Shown piece by piece: positions 1 through 7,272 of a stretch of DNA of 34,602 bases. Under the pieces are notes generated by a model, which saw only the letters and a list, made by a program, of their open reading frames with translations, had not been told where the DNA came from and did not search any database. The translations under genes were made by a program, and so were the position numbers. The DNA lies in the IMG/VR virus record IMGVR_UViG_3300025759_000315, positions 1 through 34,602 of that record; one strand, given 5' to 3'. Source of the DNA: a virus. Position 1 is the stretch's first letter, and the number at the start of each line of letters is the position of its first letter.

Positions 1-127
1 ACAATATTCCTCATAGAGTCGGCAATGCTGATTTTGCTTATACTTTTGGCACATTTGACGGCTACCTATCCGACATTAACTTCATTGACGGTCAAGCCCT
101 AGACGCAAGCAGCTTTGGTCAGTTCAC
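1..127. repeat. 127-bp exact repeat of 34181-34307 (terminal overlap of the contig)
   Basis: Bases 1-127 are identical to 34181-34307, and the first difference is at 128 versus 34308. The match is coding and in frame in both places. An exact length of 127 is the usual maximum k-mer of short-read de Bruijn assemblers. This suggests a graph branch point in a circularly closing or permuted genome rather than a biological direct repeat. Past 127 the two copies stay homologous but diverge. Confidence 0.9.
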
Positions 128-2927
128 CAACGGCTATTGGGAAAAGATTGACTACGCTGGTACATACGGTACAAACGGTTTCCACCTGACCTTCCAAGAT
201 GATGTGGTCAGCGAGGGGTTCAATGCTGTTACCTATCGTGGCACAGGCGGGTCACAATCGGTGTCGGGGTTGGGGCTAAATCCAGACCTAGTTTGGATTA
301 AAAACAGGGGAGGAACAAATAGCCACATTCTGCAAGACAGCATTAGAGGGGCTGGCAAAAGTTTATTCTCTAACGCAACAAATGCTGAAAGCGGCAATTC
401 TGGTGACTTGATTGCTTCTTTTGATAGTGATGGGTTTTCTGTAAACGACACCTATTTAGGTGGGTCTGGTGGTGGAGGAACAAACGGTTCTGGTGGTTCT
501 TATGTAGCTTGGGCTTGGGATGCTGGCAGCGGTTCACCTGTCAGCAATACTGATGGGTCAATCACCAGTACGGTCAAGGCAAATCCTAGCTATGGGTTTA
601 GTATCGTCAGCTATGTCGGGAATGGTTCTACTGGTCAAAGTGTAGGAACTGGATTATCTTCTTCTGATTTAGTTATTATAAAAAATAGAAGCGCAACAGC
701 TTCTTGGCACGTTTTAACAGGTGCAACTACCCCAGCTATATCAGGAAATACATTTAGCTTAGACAGCGGAACAAACCGTTTAAACCTAAATTTGACCAAC
801 GGTTACGCTTCTTATGGTATGGATGCCCAAACAAACGCTAATGGAAATAATTACATAGCCTACTGTTTCCATTCGGTGGCTGGCTACTCGTCCATCGGGT
901 CATACAGCGGCACAGGCGCGGCTGGTAACAGCATCACGGGGCTGGGCTTCAAGCCAGCTTTCCTACTTATAAAGCGGACAGATGCTGCAAATAATTGGGT
1001 GATGCTTGATAACACCAGAGATACAAACGATGCGCTTGTTGAGAAAAATCTATACGCAGATACAAGTGGCGCAGAAGCTGTTTATACATATGAAAAGGCA
1101 TCCTTTGATAATGATGGATTCACCCTGACAAATATCGGGGCAAGTATGAACGCATCCGGCGGCAGCTACATATACGTTGCCTTTGGCGACCAGCGCGAAG
1201 CAGCTTTCTGGAAAGACGTATCTGGTCAGGGCAACCACTGGACACCTAACAACCTAGACTATCGTGACAGCCTGATTGACAGTCCGGCGAATAACTTTGC
1301 TGTGCTTAATCCTTTGTTTCCATCTCCTGATGGGGCAATGACGCTATCTGAAGGAAACCTTAAAGCGTATGACTCAAGTGGTAACTGTCAAACAGCACCA
1401 ACAATAGCTTGCACAGGCAAGAGTTATTTTGAATTTATAGACACAGACCCTAACGGGTCTATTGCATTTAGTGAAGATGCAGGTGTTGGCGGCACAATGT
1501 ATTACAACCTGCCAAATGCTTTACGCATACATTATAACGGTACTTACACTGTGGCTGGCGGTGTTTCAATTACTATCAACAGTGGTAGTTTGTTTAGTTG
1601 GTCAACCACAGATATTGTTGGTGTGGCTTACGATGCTGATAACCACACGTTAATTTTGACAAAGAATGGTGGTTCTGCCGTTAATATTACAATAAATGGT
1701 TTGTCTGGTAATTCACTTACGCCACAGTTTGCAAACTATGCATCTAGTTCTGCTACCGCATTTTTGATGAACTTCGGTCAAGACAGCACCTTCTCTGGCT
1801 TACGTTCTGCTGGCGGCAACACCGACGCAAACGGCATAGGTGACTTTGCCTATGCGCCACCGTCCGGCTACCTTGCGCTTTGTACCGCAAACCTTCCAAC
1901 CCCTACGATTATTGATGGGTCTACTGCGTTCAATACGGTTACTTACACAGGCGATAACGCATCATCGCGTGACATTTTTGTAGGCCACACAACTGACCTA
2001 GTATGGATAAAAAGCCGTTCTAGTGCTTATAATCACAGGTTGGCAGATACGGTAAGAGGCGCAACAAAACATCTATATTCTAGCTTAACAAATGCAGAAG
2101 GGACTGACACAACCGAGGTAATAGGTTTTAACTCTGACGGTTTTACTGTTGGGTCATCTTTGGCAGTCAATGGTGCGCCAGATGCGATAGTTGCGTGGTC
2201 TTGGAAAGCTGGCGGCACAGCGGTCAGCAATACCGCAGGTAGCATTACGTCACAGGTTTCTGCGAATGTTGACGCAGGGTTTAGTATTGTGAGTTATACT
2301 GGCACAGGTGTTAACGCTACGGTTGGTCACGGTCTTAACAGTGCGCCGGAACTTCTTATAATTAAAAGAACAAACTCTGTTTCAAACTGGACTGTTGGTC
2401 ATTTTCCAGCATTAGGAAATGGCAAATATCTAAAGTTAAACACAACAGACTCTGAGATTACTGCATCAAATGTTTGGAATAGCACTTCTCCAACATCTAC
2501 TTTAGTTTCTATTGGCACATCTTCAGCAACAAATTTATCAAGTGGTGCTTACATCATGTACTGTTTCGCAGATGTTGAAGGCTTCAGCAAGGCGGGTTCC
2601 TACACCGGCAACGGCAGCACAGATGGGCCGTTTGTTTACTGCGGGTTTAGGCCAGCTTTGGTGATGGTGAAGCAAACAAACACAACAGGTAACTGGGTAA
2701 TCTGGGACGCAGAAAGAAATACTTATAACGTAATGGGTAGGCAACTCTATCCAAATTTAAGCAGTGCAGAAGCAGATGCAGGAACAAACCCATCATTTGC
2801 TATTTTAGATTTTGTGTCTAATGGGGTAAAGCTAAGGGGCAGTCATTCTAGTATGAACACATCAGGCGGCACATACATATTCCTCGCATTTGCTTCAACG
2901 CCCTTTAAGTTTTCACCAGCCAGATAG
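1..2927 (+). CDS. Tail fibre / receptor-binding protein, 3' part (5' end missing here)
   Basis: The reading frame is open from base 3, so the ATG at 204 is only an internal methionine. Bases 1-127 repeat 34181-34307 in the same frame. Joining 34180 to base 1 gives one protein of about 1125 aa starting at 33730. The visible part begins with the end of a LamG-like jellyroll. Several copies follow of a beta-rich module with the signature Y-G-G...GLG-PDLVWIK-R and a later Y/W-A-F/W strand; this resembles the DUF7483-type repeats of marine phage fibres. A SPRY-like stretch lies at about 1390-1790, then a second set of modules runs from about 1915 to the stop. Probable role is the distal fibre that contacts the host surface. 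A chaperone-like gene follows 9 bases after the stop. Confidence 0.85.
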   Translation, partial: NIPHRVGNADFAYTFGTFDGYLSDINFIDGQALDASSFGQFTNGYWEKIDYAGTYGTNGFHLTFQDDVVSEGFNAVTYRGTGGSQSVSGLGLNPDLVWIKNRGGTNSHILQDSIRGAGKSLFSNATNAESGNSGDLIASFDSDGFSVNDTYLGGSGGGGTNGSGGSYVAWAWDAGSGSPVSNTDGSITSTVKANPSYGFSIVSYVGNGSTGQSVGTGLSSSDLVIIKNRSATASWHVLTGATTPAISGNTFSLDSGTNRLNLNLTNGYASYGMDAQTNANGNNYIAYCFHSVAGYSSIGSYSGTGAAGNSITGLGFKPAFLLIKRTDAANNWVMLDNTRDTNDALVEKNLYADTSGAEAVYTYEKASFDNDGFTLTNIGASMNASGGSYIYVAFGDQREAAFWKDVSGQGNHWTPNNLDYRDSLIDSPANNFAVLNPLFPSPDGAMTLSEGNLKAYDSSGNCQTAPTIACTGKSYFEFIDTDPNGSIAFSEDAGVGGTMYYNLPNALRIHYNGTYTVAGGVSITINSGSLFSWSTTDIVGVAYDADNHTLILTKNGGSAVNITINGLSGNSLTPQFANYASSSATAFLMNFGQDSTFSGLRSAGGNTDANGIGDFAYAPPSGYLALCTANLPTPTIIDGSTAFNTVTYTGDNASSRDIFVGHTTDLVWIKSRSSAYNHRLADTVRGATKHLYSSLTNAEGTDTTEVIGFNSDGFTVGSSLAVNGAPDAIVAWSWKAGGTAVSNTAGSITSQVSANVDAGFSIVSYTGTGVNATVGHGLNSAPELLIIKRTNSVSNWTVGHFPALGNGKYLKLNTTDSEITASNVWNSTSPTSTLVSIGTSSATNLSSGAYIMYCFADVEGFSKAGSYTGNGSTDGPFVYCGFRPALVMVKQTNTTGNWVIWDAERNTYNVMGRQLYPNLSSAEADAGTNPSFAILDFVSNGVKLRGSHSSMNTSGGTYIFLAFASTPFKFSPAR

Positions 2928-2936
2928 GAGATACCA

Positions 2937-3482
2937 ATGGCATATAAATACTCAGGTCGTATTATCCGCGCTGGCAAAGCGTGGACTGACAATGACGGAA
3001 TACAGCACCCATCCAACTGGATGTTGTGGGATGACGCAACCAAAACAGCTAAAGGGCTTGTCTGGGAAGATGACGCAGCCAGCTTTGATGGGCGGTTCTA
3101 TTGGTCAGCCGGTGTGGCTAAAGCATTGGATGACGTTAATGAGGTTGACGAAGATGGCAACCCTGTGCTGGACGCTGACGGTCAACAGGTTGTGACCAAA
3201 GGGCTAAAGACTAACGCTATTGAACTGGTCAAGCGTCAAGCCGGTGACAAGCTGGCGGCAACTGACTGGATGGTTATCAAGGCATCTGAGGTGTCAGGCT
3301 ACTCATTGCCGGCAGACGTTGCTACTGCCCGCGCCGCAATCCGCACAGCCAGCAACAATATCGAAGCAGCCATCACAGCGGCTAGTGATTTAACTGAGTT
3401 TATGGCATTATATGATGTGCCTACGGTAGACGGTGTACCAACTGGCAACGCACCTATCAACGACTGGCCTGATGAGGCGTAA
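2937..3482 (+). CDS. Tail fibre assembly chaperone-like protein
   Basis: This is a 181-aa protein whose C-terminal half (about residues 90-150) carries the pattern KRQAGDKLAATDWMVIKASE, then an alanine-rich helix with R-AAIR. That pattern is typical of tail-assembly chaperone domains found downstream of fibre genes. The N-terminal half is acidic, with W-DD and EDGNPV loops. It starts 9 bases after the fibre stop, with GGAG upstream. Its stop overlaps the ATG of the first holin-like gene. The likely job is folding or trimerising the neighbouring fibre; the family call is from motif memory and position. Confidence 0.6.
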   Translation: MAYKYSGRIIRAGKAWTDNDGIQHPSNWMLWDDATKTAKGLVWEDDAASFDGRFYWSAGVAKALDDVNEVDEDGNPVLDADGQQVVTKGLKTNAIELVKRQAGDKLAATDWMVIKASEVSGYSLPADVATARAAIRTASNNIEAAITAASDLTEFMALYDVPTVDGVPTGNAPINDWPDEA

Positions 3483-3658
3483 TGATGACTGAAGAAACCA
3501 AGACAACGGCTGACCTAGCTTTTGGCGGTATTACTGTTGGTGCGTTCTTTGAGGCGTTGCCTGAGATTACTGCGCTGGTTGCCTTGTGTTGGTGGATGCT
3601 GCGTATCTGGGAGACCGAGACCGTCAAGCGGTTGACTGGTCGACAGGACGATGTTTAA
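3482..3658 (+). CDS. Small single-TM holin-like protein (58 aa)
   Basis: This ORF starts at an ATG overlapping the preceding TAA and ends inside the next gene. It has a short acidic/polar N-terminus, one hydrophobic segment (about residues 26-43, rich in A, L, V, W) and a basic end with W-ETETVKRLTGR. One TM plus a charged tail, placed first in a lysis cassette, fits a class II/III-type holin such as T7 gp17.5 in general design. Sequence identity to a known family is not proven. The tight overlaps on both sides (TAATG, then an 8-base overlap) support it being translated. Confidence 0.6.
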   Translation: MMTEETKTTADLAFGGITVGAFFEALPEITALVALCWWMLRIWETETVKRLTGRQDDV

Positions 3659-3854
3659 GGCGATTGTACTAGCCTGTGCAATAGCAAACCCTACTCAATG
3701 TGTTGAGTTTCATGACATCCGTGGGCCTTACTCTACTCAATCCAAGTGCGAGGAACGTGCTATGGAAATGAGTCGTGACATTGGCGAGATGGGTCATGGC
3801 TTAATGCCTGTTAGGTGGCAATGTAAGCCGTTAAGAGAAGGTATGTTGTCGTAA
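3651..3854 (+). CDS. Small Cys-containing secreted-like protein in the lysis cassette
   Basis: This is a 67-aa protein. A short hydrophobic N-terminus (MFKAIVLACAIANP) is followed by cysteines at about positions 9, 17, 33 and 58 and a D-RGPY motif. It looks exported or membrane-anchored, with possible disulfides in the periplasm. Similar tiny proteins recur beside holins in marine phages, but I know of no function. It overlaps the 58-aa holin-like gene by 8 bases and shares an A with the next ATG. A spanin-like role is possible, but there is no clear lipobox or coiled coil. Confidence 0.6.
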   Translation: MFKAIVLACAIANPTQCVEFHDIRGPYSTQSKCEERAMEMSRDIGEMGHGLMPVRWQCKPLREGMLS

Positions 3855-4084
3855 TGAGTGCCAAGCAAATACTTGAATGGAAGATACTGCCACGCTTTAT
3901 GATGTTGGTTATGACGTTGATGAGCTGGCGTGTGGTTGAATGGTTTATGTCGTTGCCTAATCCAACGCCATCACAGGCTGGGCTGGTCAGTGTGGTGACA
4001 GGCGCAATGACCGGCGCATTTGCAGTATGGATGAATCACGAAGGGAAAAGCCATGTGGCAAGCATTGATAAACCCCATCGCTAA
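3854..4084 (+). CDS. Two-TM membrane protein, candidate holin
   Basis: This is a 76-aa protein with two hydrophobic segments (about residues 13-33 and 41-60) split by a short N-P-PSQ turn. It has a basic N-terminus and a short polar C-terminus. This is the layout of a two-TM (class II) holin. Its ATG overlaps the upstream TAA, and the gene runs 32 bases into the following three-TM holin-like gene. Translational coupling with the neighbouring lysis genes is likely. Confidence 0.6.
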   Translation: MSAKQILEWKILPRFMMLVMTLMSWRVVEWFMSLPNPTPSQAGLVSVVTGAMTGAFAVWMNHEGKSHVASIDKPHR

Positions 4085-4442
4085 TCTTGCTGGCTCTTTT
4101 TTAGAACGCAAGGTTGAAGAACAAAAGGGCAAGACAGCTGTAGCTGTAGCAAAAGCAAATGCTGAAGCAGAGGTAATGAAGGTTGCTGCTACCCATGAAG
4201 CTGGGTGGGAGAAGATCATGGCAGAGGGCAGCCTTACCAGCTGGAAAGATGAGTGGTTGACTTTGCTTTTTTCTGTGCCACTTATCCTTGCATTCTGTGG
4301 TGATTGGGGTAGGCAGATTGTTGCAGATGGATTTACTGCGCTTGATAGTATGCCTGATTGGTATCAATATAGTTTGGGTTTGATTGTAAGTGCAACATTT
4401 GCTATGCGTGGTGCAACTAAGTTTATTGGAAAGCGCAAGTAA
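4053..4442 (+). CDS. GTA-type 3TM holin-family protein
   Basis: This is a 129-aa protein. Residues 1-65 form an amphipathic, Ala/Lys/Glu-rich helix (likely coiled coil). Residues about 66-125 carry SWKDEWLTLLFSVPLIL, then MPDWYQYSLGLIVSATFAMRG, giving two strong membrane segments and a basic C-terminus. The SWKDEW and SMPDWY motifs are typical of the phage family described as holin of 3TMs for gene-transfer release. Its stop codon abuts the endolysin ATG. Together they form the core lysis pair: the holin permeabilises the inner membrane and the lysozyme cuts the wall. Confidence 0.7.
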   Translation: MWQALINPIANLAGSFLERKVEEQKGKTAVAVAKANAEAEVMKVAATHEAGWEKIMAEGSLTSWKDEWLTLLFSVPLILAFCGDWGRQIVADGFTALDSMPDWYQYSLGLIVSATFAMRGATKFIGKRK

Positions 4443-4861
4443 TGATTGACGAACTAACGAACCTTATTGCCAAACATGAAGGCAAGATGCTTACAATGTA
4501 TATGGATACAGTTGGAGTGCCTACCATTGGATACGGTCACAATCTTCAAGAGCCTATTTCTGAAGCTGCTGCACTACAGATATTGTCAGATGATGTCGCT
4601 ATTGCCGTTAATGAACTGGATGATCGCATGGATTGGTGGCGTGACTTGCCTCATCCAGCGCAACTTGTATTAGCTTCGATGGTATTTAACCTTGGCTGGC
4701 CTAGATTTTCTAGGTTTAAGAAAATGATTGCAGCTTTGGAAGATCGTGACTATGATCGTGCTGCATTGGAAATGGAAGATTCCCTCTGGTTTCAACAAAT
4801 CAAGTCTCGCGGTGATGAGTTGAAACAAATGATGTTGGAATGTAATGACTATAACCAATGA
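4442..4861 (+). CDS. Endolysin, T4-type lysozyme (GH24)
   Basis: This is a 139-aa protein close to the normal length of a single GH24 domain. The catalytic triad spacing of T4 lysozyme is intact: E13, D22 and T28 (E-8x-D-5x-T), inside KHEGKMLTMYMD and VPTIGYGH. It hydrolyses the MurNAc-GlcNAc bond of peptidoglycan. There is no signal peptide or anchor, so release depends on the holins encoded just upstream. The C-terminus (residues about 85-139) has the usual NLGWPRFSRF helix. The next gene starts 17 bases before the stop. Confidence 0.92.
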   Translation: MIDELTNLIAKHEGKMLTMYMDTVGVPTIGYGHNLQEPISEAAALQILSDDVAIAVNELDDRMDWWRDLPHPAQLVLASMVFNLGWPRFSRFKKMIAALEDRDYDRAALEMEDSLWFQQIKSRGDELKQMMLECNDYNQ

Positions 4862-5861
4862 ACAGAAACAACGTGCCAAAGATCTTTATAAAGAACACGG
4901 CACGTTGCAAGCCGCTAGTGATGCTAGTGGTATCCCATTTCAAACCATTCATAGATGGTTGAAACGAGCAGAGGAAGATGAGCAGCAGCCCAAGTATGAG
5001 CTAACGCCACTGCCTGAAGATGATATTCCAATTGATCAACTTGTTGATCAGCTGCATAGCCGTTTTAAAAAGCGCAAAGCCAACAAAGAAGCAAAGAAAT
5101 GGATTCCGATTAAGATGAAATCGGATGAGCCTATTGGTTTATTGTGGATGGGCGACCCACATATTGATGACAACTACTGCGATTGGGATTCATTACGCTC
5201 TCATTTAGCCATAATCAACTCACAGGACAACATATACGGCTGCAACCTAGGTGACTACCAGAATAACTGGATAGGCCGCCTAGGACGCTTATACGGCGAA
5301 CAAGACACATCCCATAAAACTGCATGGAAACTTGTCGAGTGGTTAATTGACGAGATGAAGCCGATGATTTTGATTGGCGGCAACCATGATATGTGGTCTG
5401 GTGCAGGTGATCCCCTTAAATGGCTTGCCAGTCCTCACGCTGTCCTTGAGGATTGGGAAGCCCGCATTGAGTTGCAGTTCCCTAACGGAAGAAACTGTCG
5501 CATCCACGCTGCGCACGATATGCCTGGGCACAGCCAATGGAATGCGCTTCATGCGCAAAACAAAATGGCGCGGTTCAAGAGTAACGCTTCGCTGTATATT
5601 AGTGGACACAAACACAACTGGGCTTTGGGACAGATCGAACTCGTAGAAGAGGAAGCCACAGCTTGGCTTGCGAGAGCGAGAGGTTACAAATACCACGACA
5701 CCTATGCGTTCACCAAAGGTTTTGAACAGCAGCGTTTTGGGCAAGCAATCATGCAAGTCATTGACCCGCATAACACTAGCCCTGTTTCATGGGTGCAATG
5801 TTTTGCTGATCCACAAGAGGGTGCAGATTATCTTCAATATCGGAGATCGCTTCGGTCGTAA
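4845..5861 (+). CDS. HTH-containing calcineurin-like metallophosphoesterase
   Basis: This is a 338-aa protein. Residues 5-45 form a helix-turn-helix of the transposase/terminase-small type (AASDASGIPFQTIHRWLK). After an acidic linker comes a metallophosphoesterase core with all metal motifs: GDPHID (103-108), NLGD (134-137), GGNHD (178-182), H224/H229 and GHKH (254-257). The domain pair suggests a DNA-bound phosphodiesterase or nuclease; the substrate is unknown. It is the last + strand gene of the lysis block. Its 3' end overlaps the convergent gene at 5776 by 86 bases. Confidence 0.8.
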   Translation: MTITNEQKQRAKDLYKEHGTLQAASDASGIPFQTIHRWLKRAEEDEQQPKYELTPLPEDDIPIDQLVDQLHSRFKKRKANKEAKKWIPIKMKSDEPIGLLWMGDPHIDDNYCDWDSLRSHLAIINSQDNIYGCNLGDYQNNWIGRLGRLYGEQDTSHKTAWKLVEWLIDEMKPMILIGGNHDMWSGAGDPLKWLASPHAVLEDWEARIELQFPNGRNCRIHAAHDMPGHSQWNALHAQNKMARFKSNASLYISGHKHNWALGQIELVEEEATAWLARARGYKYHDTYAFTKGFEQQRFGQAIMQVIDPHNTSPVSWVQCFADPQEGADYLQYRRSLRS

Positions 5862-6114
5862 CAAGCGCATAGCCAGCAATGTCTAGCCAGCTGTCGAATG
5901 AGTAACGCTGCCGCGGCGTTTCTGTGTCTTGTTTAAGACGTGCAATCTTCAGCAACATCATCATGATGCCAACGTCCTGTACGTTGAACTCGACACCTTT
6001 GTACTCTGACCAGAAGGCTGCAATGTTTTGCAGGTTTTCTGATGGTGAGCCGTAGTCATTGCCACGATCTTCTACAGTTTCTTCTAGTTTGTTTATGAAG
6101 TATTTTCTATTCAT
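5776..6114 (-). CDS. DUF6378-like phage protein (MazG-like helical fold suspected)
   Basis: This is a 112-aa protein. The pattern is R-NDYGSP-EN--NIAAFWSEY, then DVGIMMMLLKIARLK and SFDSWLDIAGYAL. It matches a helical family common in phage replication regions that resembles MazG/dUTPase-like all-alpha folds; the function is not established. I use the ATG at 6114 rather than the GTG one codon earlier, because TGATG couples it to the previous gene's stop and AAGGA lies just upstream. It is the last gene of the leftward arm and overlaps the convergent phosphoesterase gene. Confidence 0.7.
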   Translation of the reverse strand: MNRKYFINKLEETVEDRGNDYGSPSENLQNIAAFWSEYKGVEFNVQDVGIMMMLLKIARLKQDTETPRQRYSFDSWLDIAGYALVTTEAISDIEDNLHPLVDQQNIAPMKQG

Positions 6115-6362
6115 CACGATTCCTTGTTTGTTTTTTCATACTCACCTAATGATGACCATCCACCGTTAACTTCTGTCATGCGGGTATAATAGATTCCAAC
6201 GTCATCATCTGTATCCGCATCATCAGCGAATGCATCAGGCGGCAGGTTATTTTTTATTGGTGCAAATAGTTTGCGTCTTTGCGCTTCATCGTATCCCATA
6301 ACAGATGACCAGCATCTGTTGTGTGGGTTTCGTGCGGCATATGTTGTTTTGTTTTTCTTCAT
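6114..6362 (-). CDS. Hypothetical protein, acidic C-terminal half
   Basis: This is an 82-aa protein of unknown family. A basic N-terminus (KKNKTTYAARNPHNRC) precedes an acidic middle (ADDADTDDDVG) and a short GGWSSLGEYEK motif. A GGAG sits about 8 bases before the ATG. The stop overlaps the next gene's ATG, so it belongs to the leftward operon. It is separated from the upstream gene by a strong hairpin (6379-6403). Confidence 0.5.
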   Translation of the reverse strand: MKKNKTTYAARNPHNRCWSSVMGYDEAQRRKLFAPIKNNLPPDAFADDADTDDDVGIYYTRMTEVNGGWSSLGEYEKTNKES

Positions 6363-6378
6363 TGTATGCTCCGATTAA

Positions 6379-6403
6379 ATAGGCGGGGTCATCCCCCGCC
6401 TAT
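6379..6403 (-). terminator. Strong hairpin between leftward genes (terminator or attenuator)
   Basis: A perfect 10-bp inverted repeat (ATAGGCGGGG / CCCCGCCTAT) has a 5-base loop. On the - strand it follows the DUF736-like gene's stop by 9 bases, and a short TTTAAT follows it. The U tract is weak. This may be a partial terminator or an RNA-stabilising 3' end that lowers expression of the two downstream genes. Confidence 0.6.
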
Positions 6404-6412
6404 GTATTGTGT

Positions 6413-6799
6413 TTAGAATGGCACCTCATCGTTTGTAAGTACCGGCCTTTCAGGCTGCACCGATTGCGGTGTTACCTTGCTTTGCTTTGGTTCGCGTTTA
6501 AGCGATAGGTACTTTGTACCCTTGTCGGATTCAGCCCGCCATGCAGCTAGCCGCATGTCGCCATCCATTGGGCCGGAGTATGCTGGTTGCTTATTCTCTG
6601 GCGTTGCATCCTCATTCATATAAAGCACACCGACACGCTGATAGACAACAAAAACATCTCTGCCTTCCTTGTCTGTGTCAGTGACAAGGGCTAATGATTT
6701 CTTGCCATCGCCATCCATGTCAATGCTGCCGGTCAGAAGCAGACGTTGCTGCTCCATTGGGGGGAACACAGCCCCCCTGTTGGTATTATCATAGTCCAC
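6413..6799 (-). CDS. DUF736-like protein with an SSB-type C-terminal tail
   Basis: This is a 128-aa protein. The body is beta-rich, with NRGAVFP at the start, LTGSID, and MRLAAWR...GTKYLSLK near residues 80-102; this resembles DUF736-type proteins. The last residues DEVPF are preceded by a Pro/Gln/Ser-rich linker (103-123). This is the architecture of bacterial SSB tails (D-D-x-PF), which recruit replication and repair enzymes. It starts at a GTG overlapping the ERF stop (TAGTG), with GGAGG about 9 bases upstream. A single-strand DNA-binding role next to the annealing protein and exonuclease is inferred, not shown. Confidence 0.65.
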   Translation of the reverse strand: MDYDNTNRGAVFPPMEQQRLLLTGSIDMDGDGKKSLALVTDTDKEGRDVFVVYQRVGVLYMNEDATPENKQPAYSGPMDGDMRLAAWRAESDKGTKYLSLKREPKQSKVTPQSVQPERPVLTNDEVPF

Positions 6800-7272
6800 T
6801 AAAATGCCTCCTTACTGGCTGTTGGTTTAACAAACTTAACTTCACGTTGATTACCTTGCGATGCCTGATTGCCATCATCATCTTCTGATGGTAATCCAAA
6901 CGCGGATTGTAATCCGTACCGCTTTGCGTATGTGATACCACTACCCATTTTCTGTGGGTCTGTTGGATCTTTGGATCTGATTGGTGTGCGCGATACACGC
7001 TCTTCACCTGATGGTGCATGTATCAATACAGTGCGAACAAACGTCATGCCTGTTTCGCCATTGAACTCAAAGTCAATCTCTTGTGTGAAGCAGATACCAA
7101 ACTTGGTAGCCTCATTAGCTGCATCGATGACAGCTTCGAGTGATGCGTAGTTGCTTTTGAAGTGTGGGTTCTTCGAGTCTTTCTTTGCAACAACGGCTAG
7201 CTTTTGAAAGGCAAGCAATGCCTCTGCTAAATTTTTTGGTGGTGGTGTAGTCTTGTTTGTCTGTGTCATCAT
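6799..7272 (-). CDS. erf: ERF-family single-strand annealing protein
   Basis: This 157-aa protein matches the ERF superfamily: KNPHFKSNYASLEAVI (35-49) near the N-terminus and MGSGITYAKRYGLQSAFGL (109-127). ERF proteins (P22 Erf, Lactococcus Sak-like) bind ssDNA and anneal complementary strands. They circularise phage ends or build concatemers. The gene overlaps the exonuclease gene by four bases (ATGA) and precedes the SSB-like gene. The three together form an exonuclease-annealing-SSB recombination cassette. The C-terminus is short (about 25 aa) and polar. Confidence 0.88.
   Translation of the reverse strand: MMTQTNKTTPPPKNLAEALLAFQKLAVVAKKDSKNPHFKSNYASLEAVIDAANEATKFGICFTQEIDFEFNGETGMTFVRTVLIHAPSGEERVSRTPIRSKDPTDPQKMGSGITYAKRYGLQSAFGLPSEDDDGNQASQGNQREVKFVKPTASKEAF

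Noticed and set aside
1-127. A biological terminal redundancy or attachment site
   Set aside because: The repeat is coding, lies within a fibre gene and is not at both extreme ends. Its exact length of 127 better fits an assembly branch.
204-2927. Fibre gene starting at the ATG at 204
   Set aside because: The frame is open upstream to base 3 and matches the fibre at 33730 onward in the same frame. The ATG codes an alignment-internal Met only.
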